From contig NC_133284.1 in assembly GCF_005239225.2 (NCBI RefSeq), positions 30,366,339-30,430,338 on the forward strand: a stretch of DNA of 64,000 nucleotides. Direction: 5' to 3'. Positions within the stretch are counted from its first letter, which is position 1. Each line of letters begins with the position of its first letter. This stretch comes from Populus alba. Taxonomy: Eukaryota > Streptophyta > Magnoliopsida > Malpighiales > Salicaceae. The position numbers were made by a program, and so were the translations under genes. This document shows, piece by piece, positions 44,301 through 54,654 of this stretch. Below the pieces are notes generated by a model. It was given only the letters and a program-made list of their open reading frames with translations. It was not told the DNA's origin and did no database searches.

Positions 44301-46817
44301 ATTATTGAAGATGAGCTGTAGCTGGTGGCACCATTCTTGCCTATAAATAGGCACCAAGAGAGCAGCACAAGAAGAGAGAGAAATTGAGCCAAAGATGTAA
44401 GGAATATAGAAGAGAGTGAGCTATCAAGGGTAGCAAGCAGTGGCAGCCATTGCAGCACTGCTAAGAGAGAAGATGAGTGATGGGAGTAGAGTAGAGTGAA
44501 TGATTCCTCCTCCTCCATTGTTGTAAAATCTTGTTTTCTTCCTATATAATAAGAATGGCTTCTCCTGTGAATGTAAGTGATTTGCCGAAGCACGTTAAAT
44601 ATTATATCAGTGTGCTTAGCCTCCAATGAGCAATAATCAGAACATCACTGGTTGGATTCCCCAACAATATTGCATGTATAATTTGAGGTTTCAGTCAAGT
44701 ATCCACTTATAATTGAGCTGTGTTGCTTTCAGGGTTTCGTGTCGGCAGTAACTCATTTGCGTTCATTTGTTCCAGCAATTTATGATGCAACAGTGGCTGT
44801 TGCGAATAGTCAGCCTGCACCAACATTCCTAAGAATATTCAGGGGTCAATCTTCTGTGGTAGGCTAACAAAACCATAATAAATAATAATACTGGGAAAAT
44901 AGAATGTTTATTGTGCTTTGCATTTTGCATATAACAACACTAAAAAAAGGTCTAACAAATTTGTGAATTATATACTTCCAAAGTTGCCTTCAGATTTTTT
45001 ATTCATTACTGGGTTTTTCAGTTTCATAAAATATTCTGGGAAATATTTACTTGTGCTTCAACTTGTCATTGAAATGAGTGATCTCCATATTTTCTTCAAA
45101 ATATGTGCTAATGATTTAGATTGAAAAACAATCGCAGACTGTTGGAATGATTGGATTCTGTTGTCTTGAATTTATAATTGTTTCCCCTGGGGCATCAAAA
45201 TTTCTAGCATGTCTAGCTAGACTGGGCTGGATAAGAATATCCAGCCAAGCTGGTACATGCATTTATTTTCAAACATATGTGCAATAACTTAACCTGCAGC
45301 TGTAGGGTCATCTAAGATGGATTATCAATAAAGCCACCAGGAATGCCAAACTAAACTAAGATGCTCCAAACCAAGTGAAGGAATAAATACTACCGTGTAA
45401 CCACTCTGGACACCTCAAGCTGGATCCTACAGAATGCTGAATTTGCCATTGGATCCCCTCTGTTAAAGCAGTATGATCAAACATAATTCTGGGCACATGC
45501 CTATTATACAAAGCCTATTGGTGATAGCTAGGATTAGTTTTCTAACACACACGCATGTACATATTAATTATTGAGGAGAATACAAGACAACTACTACAAG
45601 ATTATAGCTCGCAGCAATTTCTCTCCCTTTCTCTATTACCCTCTGTGTTTCATTCTTGAATCATGATAGTGGCTAATTTGTGGTCCCTTTCTTACAGATA
45701 AAGGTGCTTTTGGAGCGACATTCAATGCAGGAACTTCCAGAAACAGCCGATGGAATAGCTCAATGGTGCAAAGATGCATTTGTGACCAAGGTATGGAAGT
45801 TAATTGCAATTATATGTTTTTCTCACCTAAAAGTTGAGAATTGAAACATGTTTTCCACTGAAGGATTAATGATATATTACTGTGCGATTTTCATAAAAGA
45901 AAAAGCTATAGCAAAACATTTCCATATGGTTTATCATTTAGAGGTTGCTCTTCAGCTAATATGATTTCATTTTCTTGTTAAATTTGTAATTTAACGCCAC
46001 CCGAATACAATCAGCCGGGCATGATTTGGGTTTCCCATACAACTTCTCATTTCATAATGCACACTTGGTTGAAATCATCTTTTTGAATTGCAAAGCAAGG
46101 AGCACCGAATGCTAATAAATAAATTTTTGCTATCAAGAGAAAATAGATGGTGGAAAATCATTTTATTGAATGGAGACTTGTTTTTTAAACTAAAGTTGTC
46201 CCAGGAAATGGTGTCGGAGAACTTTATACACTCCCATTTCACAGCTTGAAACCAACCACCTTAAATTTGAATCCACTGCATTTCCTGCTCAAGTTAACTT
46301 TGTACATTACTCCAAGTGTTCCCATGCCACTAAGGAGATATACCAGACACTTTTCACTTCCCTTGTCATAGATGTAACTGGATGTTCAAGTTTCTTTTTG
46401 TATCAAAACAGGATGCTGTGTTGGAGAAATATTTTTCCAAGGACATCTTCAGTGATAAGAAACTTCAAGACATTGGCCGACCTAAAAAGTCTTTGTTTGT
46501 AAGAAGATGCCACAATAATGTAGTTTTATTTAGCTGCAGCTTTCATTTTTCTCTGTTTCTCATCTGTTCATGTTGTTTTATCGGAACAGGTTATGATTTT
46601 CTGGTCAAGTCTGCTTGCCTATGCCACTGTCAGGCTATTCCAATGGCTTTCATTATTCCTAGCCTCATGGGAAGTCATTGCATTTTCAATTGCTTTCTTG
46701 TTCCTCGTGACAATTATTATGCAAATTCTTATTCAATCATCGGACTCAGATCGCTCTACGCCTGCAACCAATTTCATATTATCGGAAGGAACGAGGCAGA
46801 GGCTCCTTCCAAGATAA
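38361..46817 (+). CDS. 1-acyl-sn-glycerol-3-phosphate acyltransferase (LPAT2/3 type)
   Basis: Eleven exons: 38361-38441, 39464-39586, 40665-40704, 40803-40876, 41481-41540, 42752-42829, 42916-43074, 44733-44858, 45698-45790, 46412-46498, 46590-46817. They give 382 codons with consistent phases. The enzyme acylates lysophosphatidic acid to phosphatidic acid in the ER, the second acylation of glycerolipid synthesis. Residues 1-27 form a hydrophobic N-terminal anchor. The acyltransferase motif NHx4D is present as NHNCDLD (91-97), and the substrate motif EGTR is at 172-175 in [27 protein letters not shown] continues the conserved core. Two C-terminal membrane spans lie in residues 308-357, followed by [10 protein letters not shown]. 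Introns 2 and 7 are enlarged by LTR insertions. Plants have LPAT2 and LPAT3 of this shape; I cannot decide between them without alignment. Confidence 0.93.
39838..40305 (+). mobile_element. Solo LTR (468 bp) in LPAT intron 2
   Basis: The element begins TGTTGGGGAATCC and ends AACATCCCAACA, giving TGTTGGG/CCCAACA inverted ends. It is flanked by the perfect 5-bp duplication GGATT (39833-39837 and 40306-40310). A TATA-like CTGTTTATAGGCAAG lies inside, near 40130. No internal retrotransposon sequence is present, so the copy arose by LTR-LTR recombination or is a terminal-repeat-only relic. It is related to the two LTRs in intron 7. Confidence 0.88.
43375..44138 (+). mobile_element. LTR with internal triplication, LPAT intron 7, plus orientation
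   Basis: It begins TGTTGGGGATTTCGACCGG and ends GACAACATCCCAACA, like the solo LTR in intron 2. Removing two extra copies of the 144-bp repeat gives about 476 bp, the normal size of this LTR. It abuts the inverted partner with only AT between them. No flanking 5-bp duplication is evident. Confidence 0.8.
43561..43992 (+). repeat. Three tandem copies of a 144-bp segment within the LTR
   Basis: Units are 43561-43704, 43705-43848 and 43849-43992. They start GCTTTCACATATTCCTGCAC, ...TTTCTGCAC and ...TTACTGCAC, and otherwise look identical. Each contains a CT-rich stretch and CTCTATTTATAGGCATGAAT (TATA-like, at about 43671, 43815 and 43959). The near-identity means a recent amplification of the LTR core promoter region. 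Confidence 0.93.
44141..44666 (-). mobile_element. Related LTR, LPAT intron 7, minus orientation
   Basis: Read on the minus strand it begins TGTTGGGGAATCCAACCAG and ends AAAAATCCTAACA, the same family as its left neighbour. It lacks the triplication and is 526 bp. Its TATA-like TGCCTATTTATAGGCAAG lies near 44337-44354. The two LTRs face each other tail to tail, separated by 2 bp. Confidence 0.8.
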
Positions 46818-47640
46818 TTGTTGGATGTGGAGCCTGTCACTGAAAAAAAATAAATAATAATGAAAGAAAACAAAGACGGGAAAGTGGTTTCATCTGCTCA
46901 GAAATGATCTGTTGACGTGTATGATAGCTTGATTATGGACTTGGTAAGTAATAATTTATAGTGTTCTTTGTATATAACTGTTTTCTTGTATTTGTAAAAC
47001 TCTGGCTTGTTCCTATAGTTTGATTCCTTCATCTTTACTTTTATCAATGAGGAGAATGCATTGGTGAATATCAATCTCCACGTTCTCCAAGCTTTTTTAG
47101 GCATTAACTTTCCCTGGAAATGTACACAAGGAGTCGTCAACTATTGGTAAAATTATATTAACAAAAAAAACTAAATTTCTAAATTTCTTGAGTAACTAAT
47201 TATAAATTTATCCTTGAAAAAAACCCATTGAACTAGGTTTTAGAGATAATATTGTCTTTTCACCGTAATACAATCATCTTTAACATATTATACAAGGGTT
47301 AGATTTGTTTTTTTTTTTTCTTTTTTATAATAAAATTACTACTTCAACCTTGAAATAAAAAAATTATAATACCTTTCAGTAAGGAGTTTTAGCCATTTTA
47401 TATATTTCAAAATAGTGTAATTATTTTGATGTTCTTGAAAACAAAAACTATATAACTATTTCATAGGGTTTTTTTTTTTTTTTTTTTCATTTTACATTAA
47501 TTTTATTGTAATTCGCATATAAAAATATTACCTTTAGAGGTTGCTTAGGGACATTATAATAATTCACATATAATAAATATTTTTCTTTTAAATTTGTTAA
47601 TGCATGCAACATGTGGACACCCATTGCATCATATATTTAG
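46818..47640. other. LPAT 3' flank and AT-rich sequence
   Basis: The LPAT 3' untranslated region probably covers 46818 to about 47100. The rest is A/T-rich, with two T runs near 47310 and 47470. No gene is seen. Confidence 0.5.
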
Positions 47641-49214
47641 ACAACATGTGCGGAGTTTTTCGGCCATTAAAAGCCACCTTTCAAGGTGGTATCTGGAAGA
47701 TCTTAGCTCCCTTGACCTGATAAGATGACACCTATTTCAAGATTTACAACTATAAAACCTGTATAAAACCTGGATAAAAACCTAACCCGAGTAACAAACA
47801 ATGAGAGAAATTTTTCTTTCTGCCAATCTAGAAGTAAAATTAGGTTTAGATTTAAAGAAGAATAAGAAATTTAGTTAACATGGGAGGGGTAAGATTGAAT
47901 AAAAAAAAGTGTTACGGTATAAAGTATGTAAAAAAGAAAAAGCTAGTGGGGAAAAAAGGGAAATATGGAATAATGGGGTAAATATGCAGATAATAAGAAT
48001 TTGGGTATATAAATACTCAATTTCTTCTCTTATGGTCGGCAATTCCTCATGCTAAAGAGGGGAGAATTGCTTAATCTTTTCTGCTCATTTTCTACTAGAT
48101 TACATCAAAAGAAAAATGTGTAATTAGAGTAGTTAAGGCATAATTAGAAATCAAAATGGATGTTTAGGGGTTGTAGGGTTATTTTGAAGAGAAAAATAAA
48201 AAGTTAGGGTTTTAAAGAGGAAGAGAAGAGAACTTGGAATTTTCTTGCATTCAATCCTTGAAATATCATCCAATTAAGGTAATGTGATTAATTGCTTTGA
48301 TTTTATGCTTTGATGAAGAAATATAATTGTTAACATTATGTGAAATTGACGATTTGTGGTGTGGATTTTTGTAATACTGCAAATCGTGTTTGAATGATTT
48401 TTGTAATTAGTTAATTTCAAAAACAAAAAGAAGAAACAAAATCCCTTCCCCTTAATGAACATATTCGGCCGAGAGGATGCGATTGGGGAAAATTGGAGAA
48501 TTGATACAATTAATTAAAATTGTGTTAAATGGCATGAATATAAATGTAAATGGATGGAAAAAAAATGAGAATCTTCAAAAAAAAAATAAAATCCTTTCAT
48601 ACCTTCTCCAATGGGTTTTGGCCAAGATTACTAAAAAGAGGAGGGTTTAAGTCTTGACCTTGTCAATGTAGGGAAATATGTTTATTTGGACTTGTTCTAG
48701 GGTTTAGGAATGTAAAAATCTTAAAAAATCAAAAAGAAAATTTTACTCCCTTTATAAACAAGGAATTCGGCTAAGTATATGTTTGAATATTGAGTTTGGT
48801 TAAATTAAAAGATACATAAATAGTATTAAGTGATGTTGATTTAAAATGGAAATTTGAATGAAAAAGAAAACAGTCATAAACATTATAGATGACAAGATTG
48901 TGAAAGTGTTAATATGGATAAATGAGAAATTGAGATTATATGGAAAATGAGATTGATCAAATTTGGGTGGAAAATAAGTGTTAATATGGGTAAGTGAGAA
49001 ATTAAGATTATTTATTAATCATATGGTTAACGAATGATATTAGTGATTTATTGATTATGATTGCACATGAGAGACTGCAGGGCCCAATAAACAGAAAAAG
49101 ACCACGTCATATGTGTAGTAATTAGGCAAGTGTCTGATATCTTTTCAAAATCTAATTAGTTGTTTAATCAATAATAACATGTGTTTTTAATTATATCCTA
49201 GTTACATTATAAAG

Positions 49215-49620
49215 GTATGAACAATCAACTGTAGAAACTAATAATCCCTGGTTAATAAGATTAGTGCCCTGCTTGCTAGACGGATAAAGAAACTAATCTC
49301 TGACTAATGGGATTAGTATCATGCTTACTGGATGCCTTGCAAAACTAATCCCGAGTTAATGAAATTAGTGCATTACTTATTGGATGGATGAAGAAACCAA
49401 TCCCTAATTAATGAGATTGGTGCCTTGTTTACTAAGCCAAGTGAGGAACTTAAATCCCTGATTAATGAGATTAATACCCCAGCTACTAAATGGATTGATT
49501 TCTCTTGATAATAAGATTCATGTCCTAGATAATGGGTTTGGAGCCCCGTTGAACAAGCAACTGAAGAAACTAAATTCCAGAGTGATGGGTTTAGTATTGG
49601 GTAATTAGACAATTTAGATG
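49215..49620. repeat. Degenerate minisatellite, unit about 52 bp, about eight copies
   Basis: GATTAGTGCC or a variant recurs at about 49259, 49311, 49363, 49415, 49469 and 49515, a spacing of 52-54 bp (the last interval is 46). In several units ACTAATC or ACTAATCCC lies upstream of GGATTAGT, so a unit can fold on itself (for example 49292-49298 with 49311-49317). Confidence 0.8.
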
Positions 49621-49792
49621 ATTTAGTGATTAAATAAATGTTGGAATGAACTGAATGATGAATTTTGACAAGTCTGAAAGTTTTGATATTAATGGCATCG
49701 AATCATGAAGAAAAATGATTATGTGAATTCACGAGTTATGCACGTGTAGGCCATAGTAATTAATCATTATTAATTGTAATGCAGATTTCACC

Positions 49793-50771
49793 CAAGGACG
49801 GAGCCAGGAATATTTCCTGCCTTGAACTATTAAATAAATATATAATTTTTTTTTAAAATTAATTATTAAATATACATGAATTTTTGAAGTTAACAATAAA
49901 GTTTTTATTTAAAATATTAAAAAATAAATTTGAAAGTACATAAAATTAAAGTTAAAGTAAAAATAAATTCATTATTAAAGTTAAATCTTTTGATGGTTTT
50001 TGAAATATAATTCATCTATAATCGAATTTGAATCAATATTGTAATAACCCCTCAACCAGGATAAAATAACAATCTCATGTCAATTGGAAAATAAAATAAT
50101 TAAATTTTTTCACTCTCTCAATTCCTCATTCTTTCACTTGATTCTTCCTTAGATTAGTGTTTTATAAGTTAGACTTTGTAAGTTTACAAGATTATTATCT
50201 CACTTTTTTTTTTCTTTAGATTTTGTTTTATGTTTTTCCTTTACTTCTCTCTCTTTCTCTCTCATCTTTTCTTTTCTTTCCTTGCCTATTATGTTTTTGT
50301 CTAGTCGGCAACATATAAAATGGAAGAAGAGCTGATTTGTTTTATTTTTTAATGACAAATAATCATTTTACTCTTAATGAGTTGTTTTGCTTTTATTTGA
50401 CGATATTTTTTTTTGTTAATACTATCAAGCTCCGTTCATCCTAAAATTTTACATAGATTTTATTCAATATATTTTAAGATACCTTGTAAAATTTTAGCTC
50501 AATCTAATGGTTGTATTGAAAATTACACCAAATAACATAAAACTGGTCAAATTGTGTTTTTTCATTAAATTTCTGAATTTCTTTAAAAATTCTAAAATTT
50601 TAACACAAGCTAAAGCATTATATTAGAACGCTCCACGTAAATTTTCAAAATTTTTTAATTACTCAATTGAGAATTACAAATTTATTTTATATAATACTAA
50701 TAAAAAAAATATTAATAAAATCTTGACCTGAGCTATAACCCACCCAAGCCTTTACCTTCCCTCCGCCCTTG
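49793..50771. mobile_element. hAT-like non-autonomous transposon B (979 bp)
   Basis: The terminal inverted repeats CAAGGACGGAG and CAAGGGCGGAG (reverse complement of the right end) match at 10 of 11 positions. The flanking 8-bp duplication ATTTCACC is perfect (49785-49792 and 50772-50779). The interior is AT-rich and non-coding. The end sequence resembles element A, so the two probably belong to related families. Confidence 0.75.
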
Positions 50772-51249
50772 ATTTCACCTAATATAATATGTAATGAATT
50801 TTTCAGGCAACTCGATCATATCATCACACTGATTAATATCGCCATGAATTTATATTTTTGACTTAATTAAATGATGTAATATGATCTAGACAAATATTCT
50901 GTTGTAATTTAATCATGTTTACGTATCAAATATAATTATGGATGTTGTACATATATTCATACATACACTTGAATGTGTTTATATTTTGGTGACACTTCAT
51001 TAGATTTATCCATTCAAGTAATAGTTTCATTAGTAGTTATGGTAAACACTATTATTTCTTGACTTTTAATGAATGAATGTTGTGATGATGATTGAATTGT
51101 GAGAGTTACGGATAGTAGGACAAGTATCATATTGATTACTGTAGGTTGTGATATTATTGAGTTGATAACTTGATATTAAAAATATTAAAAGAATTCTACT
51201 GAGATTTTGGTAAAATTAAAAAAAAGATTTGGGGTTGTTATAACGACAA

Positions 51250-53590
51250 TTCGGCGCCAGTGACCATTTCTTCCCCTCTTTTTCTCTCTTCCACCTAGAT
51301 TTTCACACTAGCCCCTTAAAAATTCAAGAATAGTCCTTTAATTTGCCGATTCTTTAAATTTAATGGGTGGTGCAATTAAGATCTTTAGCCAGGTTTAAAA
51401 GTTTCACCCGAAATTTTTTTATTTTTTTTCCTTCTTTAAAGCTGATTTTTTTAAAAAGTTTTATCATTAATCTGTATTTTTTGTTGTTTCACATTTTTTT
51501 TTTGGTTTGTCCATATATAATTTTTTTTTCGGTCACGTCAATGCCCCGAGTCACATGTTATTAAAAACAAATTTAATGCACTTACATCATAAAATTACAA
51601 ATATTTTTCAATTTCAACCTCTTTTATTTTTTTATCGTTCAAACTTGTTTTTTTTTTTATTTGTTTTGTTTGAGATCTATTTTTAGATTTTTTTTAGATT
51701 TTAATCATCCATGGGTTTTTTTTATTAGATTTAATCCCCATTATTTTTTTTATTTTTTTTTTTTATGATTTCATCATTCAAAATTAAATTAGTTAAGGAT
51801 TAAGTTTCTTGATTCAACCTAGATCTAAGATTTCACGGGTTACAAGTTATAGAAATTAAACTAAATTTAGAAGGTTTTTTTAGGTTTGTTTAATTTTTTT
51901 CCTCTAAAGTAAATTTTTTATGCGCACACAAGTGCGTGTGTGTTTTGGGGATTGGAAATGTAATGGGCATATGCCCCATTCGTGAGTTTCTTTAATCTCT
52001 TGTTAGAATAACATGCAACTATTTAAGCTTTTATCTAATTACTCAAATATATCTATAGTAAACAAGGCCGGTTTAAGATGAATACAGCCTTGAACGAAAT
52101 TATAAATAGAGCCTTATAAAATATTGTTTTATCATACTATTATTCAAGTAGTAGCCGGCTCTAATCATAATTGGCAGATAAAAAAAATATACCTACCAAT
52201 CACATCTTGGAATTGATCTAAACTTATTGCGAGCTGTGTAACAGGGAATTTTAGCTCCTTCACTTCCTAAGGTATATTTTTCATCACCTGCTTTTCCTTG
52301 TTACTGGATGGTTCAGATATCACTTCTTTTTTCCTTTACGGTCCCTTTGGCATGGATCGTCTCTCTGTTTCTCCACTTCTAGCAACTGATTGGATCATGT
52401 CTGATGTCTTTTTTTTCTTCTTTTCCATGCCCACATAAAAACTTGTTTGTGAAGTAAAAGGGAAAGCTTGTCGACATTTGGAACCTTTTTTTATTAATGG
52501 TGAAGTTGTTACTTCTGATATTATGGTTGCTACAACAGATCTTCTTGCTGTTCCATATATTCACTTAATAGGCCAAGTCTCTCGTTAATGAAAAGCTTGT
52601 GTTGAAGATAGATTTTAACAATGCTTTCAAACTTTACTTCCCCATTTTGGTTTCTTTGGTAATTGGAAGGGTCATCCAAATGTAATGGCCGTACACTCAT
52701 CTAAAGCCGTTGACGACCCTCCATTTTTCCTGGCTTCAGCTGTCTTTTTTGCCATCAAAAGACTTTCACCAAGCTCGACGAAAGAATTTGACGCTGACAG
52801 TTTAACTTTAGCTGTGTATTAAAATTAGAAAACATGGTTTAAAGTTTAAAACGAGATGTATGTTAATTAATTATAGACAATAATAATAATAACCAGACTT
52901 TGACGGCTTCTGGGATACAACAGTTTTCTTCCCCGGTTGCCACCGCAATTGTTAAACAAAGACTTCATATGTTAAATGTTATTTACTGGCAACGAAATAG
53001 AGTTTTCCTTTCCCATTTGAGTTGCTTGACCTTTATTAGGGTTTGGAAATTTCAATTGGTCAAAGGGGAGGAAAATCACCACCAGATTCTAAATCATATT
53101 TACGAAAGATAGTTTTCATTGGTGTACTCGATCAGTTTGACTGTGATTCGTTCTGCTCAGCTACTTCTAGGTTTAATGCTTCTGTTCTCATTTGGAATTG
53201 GATTAAAATCAAATTCTGAACCGTAGAATAGAGGATTTGGAATGAATTGGTAGGGCAACCGTATAAAGAAGGGGAAAAAAATGATGTATTTGTTTTCTTT
53301 TTGTAAGAAAAAAGAAAGAAAGAAAAATTCCAAATCATGATTCCTAAGCAATCTCTCTGTCTTTTTCGTAACATGTTTTGTCAAGAGCTAGAACATATAA
53401 ATTGGTATACTGGTGCTAATATGTATAGGAATCGCGAATGTATATTTACTTGGTTTGCTTAAGTTTTGATTTTGTGTGGTTTTATATTGCTTGTTTTATT
53501 AGTAGGGTTTTATGTTTCCTTATAATTAGGCTAATGCCTAGGCTATTTATGTAGTTTAAGTTTTGCCAACACTGATCAGGTTTTCTAATT
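51250..53590. other. Intergenic sequence
   Basis: T-rich to about 51900, then more balanced. A plus-strand stretch near 52596-52640 reads LKIDFNNAF, which recalls reverse-transcriptase motif A, but its surroundings do not support a LINE. No gene is supported. Confidence 0.35.
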
Positions 53591-53591
53591 C

Positions 53592-53593
<2 letters not shown>

Positions 53594-53651
<58 letters not shown>
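53594..53651. repeat. (TA)29 microsatellite
   Basis: About 58 bp of uninterrupted TA dinucleotides. Confidence 0.95.
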
Positions 53652-53653
<2 letters not shown>

Positions 53654-53993
53654 TCGATTTCACCATAAAAAAGAAGAAGCTATAACAGTTCAAAGCATAC
53701 TCCTTCAGTAATATCGCTAGAAAAAATGTCTTGAGAACGAAATTAGAAATTTGGTAATTGCAAGGACATGGTCATTCCAGGTTAATTTCGCCATACTCCC
53801 AACTTCTTAATCCTTCAGTAGAATTAGTCCTCTGTTTTGGCAAATCAAAATGATTCCGGCAATAAATTTTGAAACCTTGCATTTTAAGACCCATTCACAG
53901 CCTGGCCGCTCCATCTAATATGCTCGTTGGTTATTTTTCTTCTCTTTACCTAACTTGATATATAACTACTTTATAGACAAAATCATACTACGA

Positions 53994-54071
53994 ACAAGTC
54001 CATGATGTTAATTATAATTTAGAAGTGTTTTGGTCCAATTACAGTTCTAAATTATAACATCACGGACTTGT
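53994..54071. repeat. Inverted repeat (MITE-like hairpin)
   Basis: ACAAGTCCATGATGTTAATT and its continuation to 54024 pair with TTCTAAATTATAACATCACG and its continuation to 54071 (one mismatch, one small gap), around a loop of about 20 nt. Weaker complementarity extends outward to about 53968 and 54090. Confidence 0.7.
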
Positions 54072-54504
54072 TTGTCATGTAGAGAAAGTATCGTCATTAT
54101 CAAACCGGCTAATTACTTGCTTGTCATGGAATCAGTCTGGTAGATTAGTCAGCAATCGAAAATAACAGCGACCTTCATTTCAGACTTGGTATTTTTCTAC
54201 ATAAAAATCAGATTGTACTCGGAGGTAAATCACCTGGCTCTTATTATATTCGTTTTTGTTTTGGTATGTATCCACAACTGGGAGTAGAATATTATAAACG
54301 GAGGAGACATTCTGCACAGTAGGAACGAAATTCCTAGTCAGTGATAAGGAAAAAAAATTGTCCAGATAATAACCACGGCATTAGGTATGAATCTGTCAAA
54401 GCAGAAATTGATGTAAACATATATATAACCATTATATTTTATTCATCATCAGCTGAGAAGAAAGACTCCAGAACAAGGTTGCGAGCCGGCAACACAATTG
54501 TCGC

Positions 54505-54520
54505 GCGTGTGGGTGATTCT
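54505..54520. repeat. Target-site duplication, left side of the LINE
   Basis: GCGTGTGGGTGATTCT is identical to 61410-61425, on the other side of the LINE. Confidence 0.92.
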
Positions 54521-54567
54521 TTTTTTTTTTTTTGATAGTAAACGAGATAATTATATATTAAATAAGC

Positions 54568-54590
54568 AGCCCCATCAAGTAAGTGGGGCT
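54568..54590 (-). other. 3'-terminal stem-loop of the LINE
   Basis: AGCCCCA (54568-54574) pairs perfectly with TGGGGCT (54584-54590) around a 9-nt loop, about 35 nt before the poly(A) tail. Stem-loops at this place are known in some plant L1 elements, where they are thought to guide reverse-transcriptase recognition. Confidence 0.7.
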
Positions 54591-54654
54591 GAACGAAAGA
54601 TAGAATACAATGGGAATATGAAGAAAGAAAAGACCAAAGTGATGAGGGACTTAA

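Larger units (their letters stand above)
47645..51247. mobile_element. Probable LTR-type retroelement remnant, interrupted by a hAT-like insertion
   Basis: The block has no coding frame. It contains a TATA-like GGGTATATAAATACTC (about 48003) followed by a leader-like stretch, a 52-bp minisatellite, and an end GGGGTTGTTATA near 51231-51242. This layout parallels the 17.1-22.0 kb element. The left border and target duplication could not be found, so the limits are approximate. Confidence 0.35.

Noticed and set aside
43375..44666. Idea that the inverted pair is a single DNA transposon with long terminal inverted repeats
   Set aside because: Each arm has its own TG...CA ends and TATA-like box and matches the 468-bp solo LTR of intron 2; no flanking duplication for a DNA element was found.
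46382..46843. 153-codon frame across LPAT exons 10 and 11
   Set aside because: It reads through the intron between them; the conserved LPAT C terminus is in the spliced frame.
51921..51945. GCGCACACAAGTGCGTGTGTG near-palindrome
   Set aside because: Short alternating purine-pyrimidine repeat; common by chance.
52596..52640. LKIDFNNAF resembling reverse-transcriptase motif A
   Set aside because: No other reverse-transcriptase motif in the right order or distance; short chance match is likely.
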